A stretch of 28,579 nucleotides of DNA from a virus. The stretch is taken from positions 1-28,579 of the IMG/VR virus record IMGVR_UViG_3300042905_001576; one strand, written 5' to 3'. Shown here piece by piece: positions 1 through 5,522 of the stretch. The translations under genes were made by a program, and so were the position numbers. The notes under the pieces are model-generated. The model saw nothing but the letters and a program-made list of their open reading frames with translations. It made no database searches and was not told the origin of the DNA. Position 1 is the first letter of the stretch. Each line of letters starts with the position of its first letter.

Positions 1-120
1 TTAATTTGGAGAAACGACTGTAAAGAAATAGGCAAAGAAAACTTAGCAGTAAGTCTTACTGAAAGATTTATGGCTTGGATATTTTATTGTCCAATTTGGT
101 TAATTGGATTTTTTCGTTAA
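1..120 (+). CDS. C-terminal end of an unknown small membrane protein (cut by window edge)
   Basis: The first base lies inside an open frame that runs 39 codons to a TAA at 118-120. The visible residues end in a hydrophobic stretch (about residues 24-38, with aromatic and Ile/Leu content: WIFYCPIWLIGFF) after a mildly charged segment, which suggests a membrane-associated tail. The frame direction and the 22-base gap to the next gene fit membership of the same operon. Because the start is missing I cannot assign a family. Coding is inferred only from the open frame, its position and plausible composition. Confidence 0.5.
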   Translation, partial: LIWRNDCKEIGKENLAVSLTERFMAWIFYCPIWLIGFFR

Positions 121-142
121 ACCATATGGTTGACACCAAAAA

Positions 143-547
143 ATGCTATTTATGAATGAAGTTGAAAAATTAATAAGAAAAACAAATGAACAAAGGGTTA
201 GGGAATTAATGATAGCTTCTGGCAGGAATCCAGACTATGACGAAAACAAGGCATTTAGATCAAATGAAAATAAACTACGCTACGACCTTTGCCCAGCGAT
301 AGCGCAAAGGGAATATGCGAAGGTTTGGACTGAAGGATTAAAAAAGTATCCTGCCCGAAATTGGGAGAAAGGTTTTTTATTTTCCGAAGTTATCGCCTCC
401 GCTATGCGTCACTTGGAAGCCATGCGACTTGGTGAAATGATAGACGAAGAAAGTGGGCTTTTGCATTCAGCGCACTTAATGGCAAATGCGGCAATGCTAA
501 CAGAATTTCATTTTACTCACCCAGAACTAAATGATTTAAAGAAATGA
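143..547 (+). CDS. dATP/dGTP diphosphohydrolase-like protein (DUF5664 / MazG-like)
   Basis: This 134-residue protein matches the phage DUF5664 family, annotated in databases as dATP/dGTP diphosphohydrolase N-terminal domain. I see the family's succession of motifs: KLRYDLCP (44-51), a Lys-Lys-Tyr then Arg-Asn-Trp-Glu-Lys-Gly block (67-77), the RHLEAMRLGE helix (89-98), and DEESGLLHSAH followed by a small-residue helix (101-118). MazG-type enzymes hydrolyse dNTPs to monophosphate and pyrophosphate, using acidic helices to bind metal. A second ATG at 152 (MNEVEK) is an equally good start. It overlaps the next gene by four bases (ATGA), and a dCTP deaminase lies three genes on, so the operon appears to adjust dNTP pools. 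Family call is solid; the exact substrate is inferred. Confidence 0.75.
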   Translation: MLFMNEVEKLIRKTNEQRVRELMIASGRNPDYDENKAFRSNENKLRYDLCPAIAQREYAKVWTEGLKKYPARNWEKGFLFSEVIASAMRHLEAMRLGEMIDEESGLLHSAHLMANAAMLTEFHFTHPELNDLKK

Positions 548-951
548 ATAATGAATTTGTAAGCTATGGAATTGCTTTAAAACTTAAAGAACTTGGATTT
601 GATGAGCCTTGTCTTACATATTATTATGAACTTACTAGTAACCTAAGAACACATTTAGCAATTGACATACTAAATGCCTGGACGTACTCGGGAAATAAAA
701 AATTAGGATTTACTTTAGCACCACTATACCAACAAGTATTTAAATGGTTTCGGGAAAAAAAGTTAATTGATTTGATTGTAAGTAGATATGAAAGTAGAGA
801 TAATGGAGATACTTATTATTACTACCAAATAACTAATGACTATGGCATTGAAGAAACACGACACTTTAAAGAAGGTTTTTTTACCTACGAAAAAGCTGAA
901 CTTGCAGGCTTGCAAAAAATGATTAAAATAATTGAAAACCAAAAGAAATGA
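544..951 (+). CDS. Small phage protein, first copy of a duplicated family
   Basis: A 135-residue soluble protein with no recognised catalytic motif. The first 76 residues are nearly identical to the protein encoded at 4633-5028 (shared FVSYGIALKLKELGFDEP, then TYYYELTSN, later LGFTLAPLYQQ). The middle (about 77-115) is unrelated, and both end with an AGLQKMI helix. From memory, proteins with this architecture (FVSYEIA...KELGF start, APLYQQAFDWFREK middle) are common small hypotheticals in Bacteroidota phages and prophages; none has a function I can name. It is translationally coupled on both sides by ATGA overlaps. The aromatic-rich fold with conserved ends and variable centre could be a binding scaffold, but that is speculation. 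Confidence 0.8.
   Translation: MNNEFVSYGIALKLKELGFDEPCLTYYYELTSNLRTHLAIDILNAWTYSGNKKLGFTLAPLYQQVFKWFREKKLIDLIVSRYESRDNGDTYYYYQITNDYGIEETRHFKEGFFTYEKAELAGLQKMIKIIENQKK
553..641 (+). repeat. 89-bp identical segment, copy 1 (matches 4642-4730)
   Basis: The two paralogous genes are base-for-base identical over these 89 positions at a constant offset of 4089. A second identical block of 67 bp follows at 665-731 versus 4754-4820. Identity at third codon positions implies recent duplication or gene conversion. Confidence 0.95.
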
Positions 952-1184
952 GCAAGCAAACGGCTGTTGAAATTTTAGAATTAAAATTACTTGGAATTGT
1001 TTCTTTTGATTCAGAAGTCCTTAGAAATAAATACAAAGAGCAGTTTAAAATTGCTAAAGAAATGGAAAAGGAGCAGATAATAGAGGCGCATATAGATGCT
1101 ATGGATTCTTTACCTGTTTACCCAAATTATAATGGAGATGCAGAACAATATTACAACGAAATTTATAAAAAAGAAGACAAATGA
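948..1184 (+). CDS. Small acidic phage protein (TAVE...MEKEQI...AEQYYNE type)
   Basis: A 78-residue charged, predicted helical protein. Its blocks QTAVEILELKL (4-14), AKEMEKEQIIEAH (36-48) and AEQYYNEIYKK (65-75) resemble a small hypothetical family often found in Bacteroidota phages, recognised from memory only. There is no membrane segment, cysteine cluster or catalytic signature. It overlaps both neighbours by four bases (ATGA at 948 and at 1181) and so is translated as part of the nucleotide-metabolism operon. Function unknown. Confidence 0.75.
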   Translation: MSKQTAVEILELKLLGIVSFDSEVLRNKYKEQFKIAKEMEKEQIIEAHIDAMDSLPVYPNYNGDAEQYYNEIYKKEDK

Positions 1185-1714
1185 TTTTAACAGACAAAAC
1201 AATTATTGACGAAATAGCAGCTAAAAATATCGTCATTGAGCCATTGATAGAGGCAAACATTGGTACTAATAGTGTAGATTTAACACTAAGCAATACTTTG
1301 CTAATGTACACTGATAATATTCTTGACACAAGGAAAAAGAATGCTTATGCTCCTTTTATTATTCCAGAAGAAGGAATTATTTTAAGACCAAATGTTTTAT
1401 ACCTTGCCTCAACCGTTGAATATACGGAGACCTTGCGCCATGTACCAATTATACAAGGGAAATCAAGCCTTGGAAGATTAGGATTATTTGTCCATGTAAC
1501 GGCAGGCTTTGGAGACACGGGATTTAAAGGACACTGGACTCTGGAGCTTGTTTGTGTACAGCCTGTAAAGATTTATCCATACATGAAGATTGCCCAAATT
1601 TGCTATCACGACATTAGCGAAATGCCTTACACCGACTATGCCAGTAAGGCAGATGCCAAGTATAAAGACCAAGGCAAAGATCCAGTAGCAAGTAAAAACT
1701 ATTTAAACAAATAG
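1181..1714 (+). CDS. dcd: dCTP deaminase (dUTPase-fold)
   Basis: A 177-residue member of the trimeric dCTP deaminase/dUTPase fold. The diagnostic blocks are present: IGTNSVDLTLSN (27-38), the phosphate-binding GKSSLGRLGL loop (93-102), and HVTAGFGDTGFKGHWTLEL (105-123) with the Glu at 122 in the place of the catalytic glutamate of bacterial Dcd. A Tyr/Gln-rich segment follows (IYPYMKIAQICYH). The enzyme converts dCTP to dUTP, feeding dTTP synthesis; whether it is bifunctional with dUTPase activity cannot be told here. Length is close to the family norm (about 180-190). It is the last of four genes coupled by ATGA overlaps, which together suggest remodelling of the host dNTP pool during replication. 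Confidence 0.88.
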   Translation: MILTDKTIIDEIAAKNIVIEPLIEANIGTNSVDLTLSNTLLMYTDNILDTRKKNAYAPFIIPEEGIILRPNVLYLASTVEYTETLRHVPIIQGKSSLGRLGLFVHVTAGFGDTGFKGHWTLELVCVQPVKIYPYMKIAQICYHDISEMPYTDYASKADAKYKDQGKDPVASKNYLNK

Positions 1715-1721
1715 CCATGAC
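1704..1721 (+). repeat. 18-bp direct repeat, copy 1
   Basis: TAAACAAATAGCCATGAC occurs here and at 1826-1843 without mismatch. Each copy spans the last codons and TAG of one gene plus the ATG of the next. The 122-bp unit between equivalent points contains exactly the 39-residue membrane-protein gene. Confidence 0.9.
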
Positions 1722-1836
1722 GGAAAAGCAAAGAGATAAATTACATGAATTAAATTTTTACGTTTGGTTTATGGTATCAGTATTTATGGGATTAGGCCTA
1801 TTTGCCGATTTGATTTATTTTTTAGTAAACAAATAG
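1717..1836 (+). CDS. 39-residue single-pass membrane microprotein
   Basis: The frame from ATG 1717 to TAG 1834-1836 encodes MTEKQRDKLHELNFYVW then a long hydrophobic helix (about residues 14-36), ending with Asn-Lys. The charged amino end followed by one membrane span is typical of phage microproteins (antiholin-like, inhibitor or exclusion peptides), but no family is recognised. It starts two bases after the dcd stop codon and ends two bases before the next gene. Both junctions share an 18-bp identical sequence, so the gene sits in the operon as a separable cassette. Coding is inferred from the tight packing and the coherent membrane helix. Confidence 0.6.
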   Translation: MTEKQRDKLHELNFYVWFMVSVFMGLGLFADLIYFLVNK

Positions 1837-1843
1837 CCATGAC
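1826..1843 (+). repeat. 18-bp direct repeat, copy 2
   Basis: Exact copy of 1704-1721. It covers the end of the 39-residue membrane gene and the ATG at 1839 of the following lysine-rich gene. Recombination between the copies would delete the membrane gene and leave dcd directly joined to the next gene with an intact start. Confidence 0.9.
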
Positions 1844-2096
1844 ACCAGAGGAAAAAAAAGCGCGGAAATCGGAGTACATGAAAAAATACTACCGAAACAT
1901 GAATGATTATCAAAGGGAAAAAATAAGGCTTAAAAATTTAGAAAACAAAAAAAGGAGATACGAGGAGAATAAAACGAAGTGCAAGAACAAAAACTACGAC
2001 AAAAACAAGGCGTATTATTACAAGCACATTGAAAAAATTAAGGCTTATCAGGCTATGTATCGTAAAAAACAAAAAGAAAAAAAAGAATCATGCTAA
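1839..2096 (+). CDS. Lysine-rich basic protein, 85 residues
   Basis: The frame stays open upstream to an ATG at 1764, but 1764-1836 is occupied in another frame by the membrane microprotein. ATG 1839 (MTPEEKK) carries the same junction context as the gene before it, so I place the start there. The product is extremely Lys/Tyr/Asn-rich (about one third Lys), highly basic and predicted entirely helical, for example MKKYYRN, KKRRYEENK and KNKAYYYKH. It resembles short basic phage proteins with repeated Lys-Xaa-Tyr helices thought to contact nucleic acid. No zinc ligands or enzyme motif are seen. It overlaps the next gene by seven bases. Function unknown; nucleic-acid binding is an inference from charge. 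Confidence 0.7.
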   Translation: MTPEEKKARKSEYMKKYYRNMNDYQREKIRLKNLENKKRRYEENKTKCKNKNYDKNKAYYYKHIEKIKAYQAMYRKKQKEKKESC

Positions 2097-2218
2097 CAGA
2101 AAATGAAAAACAAAAATTGATTAAGGATTTGGCTCTCATCATTGTAGCCGCTGGAGGGTTGTTAACTCTCGCTTATGCCATTTACTTTATTATTGACACT
2201 TTAAAAAAATGGTACTGA
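2090..2218 (+). CDS. 42-residue single-pass membrane microprotein
   Basis: ATG 2090 opens a frame to TGA 2216-2218, giving a charged 13-residue amino end (MLTENEKQKLIKD), one hydrophobic helix (about residues 14-36) and a Lys-Lys-Trp-Tyr end. It overlaps the lysine-rich gene by seven bases (ATGCTAA) and the next gene by one (TGATG), the usual packing in this operon. It has the same overall plan as the 39-residue protein at 1717 but no clear sequence similarity. No family recognised; small phage proteins of this shape include lysis regulators and host membrane inhibitors. Confidence 0.6.
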   Translation: MLTENEKQKLIKDLALIIVAAGGLLTLAYAIYFIIDTLKKWY

Positions 2219-2355
2219 TGTATTGGGAAATAAAATGGAAGTCAGGCAGAATAATCACCAACGCCCCGACGGTTGAAGAGGCGATAGAAAATTTTAAGAA
2301 GCTAAGGATTGAGGTACCGGATAAAGAAATTTCGATTAGTAAGTTTGGTAAATGA
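2218..2355 (+). CDS. 45-residue hypothetical protein
   Basis: The frame from ATG 2218 to TGA 2353-2355 encodes a small mixed alpha/beta-looking protein: MYWEIKWKSGRIITN, then VEEAIENFKKL, and ISISKFGK at the end. Strand, turn, helix and strand would suit a compact minimal fold. The start shares one base with the preceding stop (TGATG), and a strong terminator follows 22 bases after its stop, so it is the last gene of the first operon. Not recognised. Confidence 0.55.
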   Translation: MYWEIKWKSGRIITNAPTVEEAIENFKKLRIEVPDKEISISKFGK

Positions 2356-2376
2356 GTGAATGTTTAAGTTGTTTTC

Positions 2377-2409
2377 AATCCCATATCTTTCGGTATGGGA
2401 TTTTTTTTT
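2377..2409 (+). terminator. Rho-independent terminator of the first operon
   Basis: AATCCCATA at 2377-2385 pairs perfectly with TATGGGATT at 2394-2402 across an eight-base loop (TCTTTCGG). The second arm runs directly into nine T residues (2401-2409). The position just after the last gene of the operon supports termination of right-going transcription. Confidence 0.9.
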
Positions 2410-2410
2410 A

Positions 2411-2503
2411 AATAAATACACAAATATTTTTTTATATAATTATTTATACATATTTTTACAAAAGAAACAAAAAAACATTTTTATTACTACTAAATTTTAA
2501 CAA
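2411..2503 (+). promoter_or_regulatory. AT-rich early leader/promoter region A
   Basis: This 93-bp stretch between terminator and next start has no gene. It is almost pure A/T and contains the 14-mer AAATATTTTTTTAT (2422-2435), exactly repeated at 3638-3651 in the leader of the gene at 3725. The flanking bases align as well, down to a GAAACAAA-like tract near 2463. A promoter is expected because transcription must restart after the terminator. I do not see a good Bacteroidota -7 (TAnnTTTG) element, so the promoter may be phage-specific. The start codon at 2504 is preceded by TTTAACAA and lacks a Shine-Dalgarno site. Confidence 0.5.
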
Positions 2504-2770
2504 ATGGAAAAGCAAATTTACACCGTCATGTACTTTGGCAATGCCAAAAGGTATCAAGATTTATGCGAAGAAGTAGCCGCTTATAGCAAAAGACACGCTG
2601 TTGAAAAGGTTTATGCCAAAATGCGTAACGAAGATTATTTCCCAGATGATTTCTTCCTATGGGGAGGGCTTGTTAAGGATTGCGACGGCAATGTGATTGC
2701 AGATGCAAGCGACGAAACTATCGAGTATGATGGAGGTCATTTTTATGCAGAACTAAAAATAGTTGAATAA
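2504..2770 (+). CDS. Hypothetical acidic protein, 88 residues
   Basis: First gene after leader A. The product begins with a strand-like YTVMYFGNAK, then a helix (YQDLCEEVAAYSKRHAVEKVYAKM), an aromatic/acidic segment with YFPDDFFLW, and ends ELKIVE. Strand-helix-strand layout with many Asp/Glu residues. No signal peptide or membrane segment. It overlaps the following glucosaminidase-like gene by one base (TAATG). I do not recognise the family. The context, namely its own leader and coupling to a cell-wall-type enzyme, could mean a regulator or partner of that enzyme, but nothing in the sequence proves it. Confidence 0.7.
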   Translation: MEKQIYTVMYFGNAKRYQDLCEEVAAYSKRHAVEKVYAKMRNEDYFPDDFFLWGGLVKDCDGNVIADASDETIEYDGGHFYAELKIVE

Positions 2771-3615
2771 TGAAAGAGCCAATAATTGAGACATACGTCC
2801 CACAAAATAAAAGGCTGCCTTATCAGGTAGCTGGAGGCATTGGAGTTGCTTTTGTTATTGGGTTGATTTATTCCCCAATAAATACCCAATACAATTACAC
2901 TTCATTTGTTCCCATCATTCAGCGCGATACTGTTTACGTTCACAAAATTACGTCGTTAACTATTCAAGGTAAGGACGAAAAAAAAGAAGTTGATATAAGC
3001 GCCTACGGATCTCGGTCATACGGCTGGGAGGTGCGCAAGTTATCCGGTGAACAGTTAAAACAAACATTGGAAGGTAGAGGCTTTAGGAATTTAAAAGGAG
3101 TTGATAGGGCGAAGCTTCGTCGCATATACCTTGCTTATTGCTATGAATCAATGCTAATGAACGTACACGTATTAACTGATTTTCCCGTATCAATGATTTA
3201 TAGCTTCTTCATTATTGAGGCAACTAGTCAGGGAGTTGAAACTGAATTGTGGCGTAAACACGCCAACGCTGGAGGAGTTAAGGCCCTTAAAGGTCATGAT
3301 TATGTGACCTATAGAACAAGGGAAGTTATCAGAGGAAGAAACAAATACATAAGGGCTAAATTTATGAAAGCTGAAAGCACCGAACAAGGGATGGAGTTAT
3401 GGGCTGGTGTTTTAAATTCTGGAAGATACGCGGCTTGCAAGAAGGCAAATTACAAGATGAAAGGAATTAAATTGTACGAATCCATTTGTAAATGTGTTTA
3501 CAAATCGGGATACCATACCGACAGGGATTACAAATTCCGTGCCTCGCTTATGGCTGAATACTGGCAAATCAAACGGGATAACTTCCCTTTGAAGAAAGAT
3601 TACAATGTTTTTTAA
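2770..3615 (+). CDS. Membrane-anchored glucosaminidase (GH73/lysozyme-fold)-like protein
   Basis: A 281-residue protein with one amino-terminal membrane helix (about 19-36, AGGIGVAFVIGLIYSP) and a carboxyl half resembling GH73/FlgJ-type N-acetylglucosaminidases. SMIYSFFIIEATSQGV (141-156) carries Glu150 in the position of the catalytic acid. It is followed by Asn/Gly-rich NAGGVKALKG (166-175), a Thr-Arg-Glu strand segment (182-185), KFMKAES (197-203), an LNSGRY helix (215-220) and SGYHTDRDYKFRASL (246-260), all typical of the fold. The orientation would place the enzyme domain in the periplasm. Unlike the endolysin it is transcribed with early genes. It could trim murein during infection, act in superinfection exclusion, or be catalytically degenerate. 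Fold confidence is moderate, role inferred. Confidence 0.65.
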   Translation: MKEPIIETYVPQNKRLPYQVAGGIGVAFVIGLIYSPINTQYNYTSFVPIIQRDTVYVHKITSLTIQGKDEKKEVDISAYGSRSYGWEVRKLSGEQLKQTLEGRGFRNLKGVDRAKLRRIYLAYCYESMLMNVHVLTDFPVSMIYSFFIIEATSQGVETELWRKHANAGGVKALKGHDYVTYRTREVIRGRNKYIRAKFMKAESTEQGMELWAGVLNSGRYAACKKANYKMKGIKLYESICKCVYKSGYHTDRDYKFRASLMAEYWQIKRDNFPLKKDYNVF

Positions 3616-3724
3616 CTTTTTTTTTATTTATTTGTGTAAATATTTTTTTATGTAAATATTTATTTAAATATTTACATATCGAAACAAACAAAACGATATT
3701 TCACCACTTAAAAAACAAAACATC
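3616..3724 (+). promoter_or_regulatory. AT-rich leader/promoter region B with palindromic operator-like site
   Basis: This gene-free stretch holds a perfect inverted repeat: TATGTAAATATTT (3649-3661), a four-base spacer ATTT, and AAATATTTACATA (3666-3678). A third GTAAATATTT lies just upstream (3636-3645). It shares the 14-mer AAATATTTTTTTAT with leader A. A TTTG at 3631-3634, about 18 bases before TAAATATT, loosely fits the Bacteroidota -33/-7 spacing. The start-proximal part TTTCACCACTTAA (3699-3711) recurs before the gene at 4091. I read it as a promoter with an overlapping repressor or activator site. Confidence 0.6.
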
Positions 3725-4018
3725 ATGACAACAAGACCAGATTTACAAAGCAGTTTTTTTAAAGCTGAAAAATTGGCATCAGGTGGGTTTAACACCTATT
3801 ACCGTTTTAATCTTAATGTAAACGAAAAGCCAGCATATTACGCCTTTACAAAACAATTAGATTTAGCGACGTACAGGTCAAAGGTAAAAGTTACATATAT
3901 ACTTCCTTATAAAACTCATGCAAAAATTGAGCATGGCGACTTTTACTGCTATGTAACTAATGGTGTAGGCTATATAGATAATGCCATCAAAGCAATGGTT
4001 TATTGCGGAATTATGTAA
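3725..4018 (+). CDS. Hypothetical protein, 97 residues
   Basis: A single-gene transcription unit, with leader B before it and a terminator 19 bases after its stop. The product is rich in Tyr, Lys and Thr with alternating beta-strand-like segments (YYRFNLNV, KVKVTYILPYK, GDFYCYVTNGVGYI) and a short terminal helix; no membrane or export signal. The strong isolated expression unit suggests an abundant small protein, such as a host takeover or single-strand DNA-binding-like factor, but I see no diagnostic motif. Not recognised. Confidence 0.7.
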   Translation: MTTRPDLQSSFFKAEKLASGGFNTYYRFNLNVNEKPAYYAFTKQLDLATYRSKVKVTYILPYKTHAKIEHGDFYCYVTNGVGYIDNAIKAMVYCGIM

Positions 4019-4036
4019 CAATTTATAAACCCCAAC

Positions 4037-4068
4037 AGGGCAGTCCCCCAGCTGCCCTACTTTTTTTT
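4037..4068 (+). terminator. Rho-independent terminator after the 97-residue gene
   Basis: AGGGCAG (4037-4043) pairs with CTGCCCT (4052-4058) around an eight-base loop TCCCCCAG, followed by AC and eight T residues (4061-4068). The T tract runs directly into the leader element of the next gene, so some read-through could serve the downstream operon. Confidence 0.88.
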
Positions 4069-4090
4069 CACCACTTAACAAACAAAACAA
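4066..4090 (+). promoter_or_regulatory. Repeated translation-leader element
   Basis: TTTCACCACTTAA (4066-4078) is identical to 3699-3711 and sits at nearly the same distance from the start codon (12 versus 13 bases), followed in both by an A-rich tract with AAACAAAAC. The A-rich tract is the normal Bacteroidota initiation context. The repeated upstream part may be a shared ribosome-recruitment or mRNA-binding site. Confidence 0.5.
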
Positions 4091-4630
4091 ATGGAAAAGA
4101 ATTTCACCAACACCCAGTTTAAATGGACATTCGAAAGCATCAGCGACAATATTCCAACAATCATGCTTTTGACAATAGTATTAACCTACGGGGTTAATGC
4201 TTATTTGACCGCTATCTTTTTACCAATTAACTTTTGGGTTGCAATCACCGCTTCCACCATTTTACAACTTGGACGCTTTGCAGTCGTTTTCATGGACTTT
4301 CTAAATCCAACTAAAGGTAGAAGTACTTACCCACCTAAAATAGCATTAGGCGCGACGATTGTGGCTTTAATAGAAATATTCTTTGGATTACAAGAACATT
4401 ATGAAGGTGGGGAATATATCACCATGTTTTTATTTGTTGGAACTATTATAGTTTTTGGCTATCTTTTGGAAATAAACTTTGTTGATAAAGGAGTAGAAGC
4501 CTACGGAATTAATGAACCAAAAATTATAAAGAGACGTAGAAAACGTAAAACGATTGTTGCAATAAACAACGAAGAAGTGCCTAAGAATTTTAAAAGAAAC
4601 ATTACTTCATTTCAATTATCAATGTTTTAA
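4091..4630 (+). CDS. Four-helix membrane protein with basic cytoplasmic tail
   Basis: A 179-residue integral membrane protein. Four hydrophobic segments are visible at about 21-44, 46-67, 83-100 and 109-127, and a strongly basic segment KIIKRRRKRK (144-153) begins a 50-residue tail. The positive-inside rule puts both ends in the cytoplasm. No transporter, holin or enzyme signature is recognised. The length and its place at the head of an early operon argue against a holin, because a good holin lies beside the endolysin. Possible roles are superinfection exclusion, host-membrane remodelling or anchoring replication. The next gene begins two bases after its stop. Confidence 0.75.
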   Translation: MEKNFTNTQFKWTFESISDNIPTIMLLTIVLTYGVNAYLTAIFLPINFWVAITASTILQLGRFAVVFMDFLNPTKGRSTYPPKIALGATIVALIEIFFGLQEHYEGGEYITMFLFVGTIIVFGYLLEINFVDKGVEAYGINEPKIIKRRRKRKTIVAINNEEVPKNFKRNITSFQLSMF

Positions 4631-4632
4631 TT

Positions 4633-5028
4633 ATGGAAAAAGAATTTGTAAGCTATGGAATTGCTTTAAAACTTAAAGAACTTGGATTTGATGAGCCTTG
4701 TCTTACATATTATTATGAACTTACTAGTAATATAAGGACAGGATTATCAATTAACATACTAAATGCCTGGACGTACTCGGGAAATAAAAAATTAGGATTT
4801 ACTTTAGCACCACTATACCAGCAAGCTTTTAAATGGATTAGAGAAAAACATAATATAGATATTAGTATAAATACTATTTATTCTAAGTATAATGAAAATA
4901 CAATTAAACAATATAGTGGAGTTATTGATACTAAAACTATGTATACCAATGTCGGTTTTTACGACAACTACGAAGAAGCTCAACTTGCAGGCTTGCAAAA
5001 AATGATTGAAATAATTAAAAACAAATGA
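4633..5028 (+). CDS. Small phage protein, second copy of the duplicated family
   Basis: A 131-residue paralogue of the protein at 544-951. The DNA is identical over 89 bp (4642-4730 versus 553-641) and again over 67 bp (4754-4820 versus 665-731), so the amino-terminal 76 residues differ at few positions. The centre (about 77-112, Ile/Asn/Tyr-rich) is unrelated to the other copy, then both close with an AQLAGLQKMIEIIKN-type helix. Such conservation at both ends with a replaced middle points to recombination rather than simple drift. It overlaps the resolvase gene by four bases (ATGA). Function unknown. Confidence 0.8.
   Translation: MEKEFVSYGIALKLKELGFDEPCLTYYYELTSNIRTGLSINILNAWTYSGNKKLGFTLAPLYQQAFKWIREKHNIDISINTIYSKYNENTIKQYSGVIDTKTMYTNVGFYDNYEEAQLAGLQKMIEIIKNK
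4642..4730 (+). repeat. 89-bp identical segment, copy 2 (matches 553-641)
   Basis: Second copy of the block described at 553-641. Together with the downstream 67-bp block it forms a direct repeat about 4.1 kb apart, able in principle to delete or duplicate everything between (dcd, glucosaminidase-like gene and others). Confidence 0.95.
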
Positions 5029-5522
5029 GAACATACATAGGGGTTGACCCAGCAATAAGATTAAACGGAATGGCAGCCTGTTTTATTAAGCCAAACAAAG
5101 AGGTTGAATTTAAAAAATACAAAAGGTTTGTAGATTTTTTGGAAGATTCTTTTTACTGGCATATGGATTATCCAAACGCTGTTGTTTTAGTGGAAGATAG
5201 TAGCCTTCAAAATGTAACTTTTAACTCTTCCATTAACCGCGCGATCCTTTCTCGAATGTCCCGAAATGTAGGCATGAACCAAGCTGCTTCGCGAATAGCC
5301 TACGAATGGATTAAAGAAAATGGTTGCGAAGCCTACAATATTTCCCCAGAACAAAAGGGGAAAAAATGGGGAAAGGAAATATTTATGAAAGTCTTTCAAA
5401 ATGAAGGCTACAAATTTGAACCAAATTTTAAAACAGCCAAAATAAGTCAGGACGAAATAGATTGTTTTACTCTTGCTTTAAAGGCTAAAAATTATCAAAA
5501 ACATGAAAACAAATGGAAATGA
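5025..5522 (+). CDS. RuvC-like Holliday-junction resolvase (RNase H fold)
   Basis: A 165-residue RNase H-fold nuclease of the RuvC type. The first strand MRTYIGVDPA places Asp8, the second acidic residue is Glu57 in VVLVEDSS, and the carboxyl helix SQDEIDCFTLALKA supplies Asp143 and Asp146. A Lys-rich loop with KGKKWGK (111-117) lies between, as in phage RuvC homologues. Such enzymes bind two metal ions and cleave branched DNA, so the likely job is resolving recombination or replication junctions before packaging. Length matches cellular and phage RuvC (about 160-180). It overlaps both neighbours (four and 20 bases). Family confidence is good; junction specificity is inferred. Confidence 0.78.
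   Translation: MRTYIGVDPAIRLNGMAACFIKPNKEVEFKKYKRFVDFLEDSFYWHMDYPNAVVLVEDSSLQNVTFNSSINRAILSRMSRNVGMNQAASRIAYEWIKENGCEAYNISPEQKGKKWGKEIFMKVFQNEGYKFEPNFKTAKISQDEIDCFTLALKAKNYQKHENKWK

Noticed and set aside
143-1714. Z-genome (2-aminoadenine) biosynthesis cluster
   Set aside because: A MazG-like enzyme is present but no PurZ or DatZ-like HD enzyme is seen here; the idea cannot be supported from this window.
1764-1838. Amino-terminal extension of the lysine-rich gene from ATG 1764
   Set aside because: The stretch overlaps the membrane microprotein in another frame, while ATG 1839 has the same junction context as neighbouring genes.
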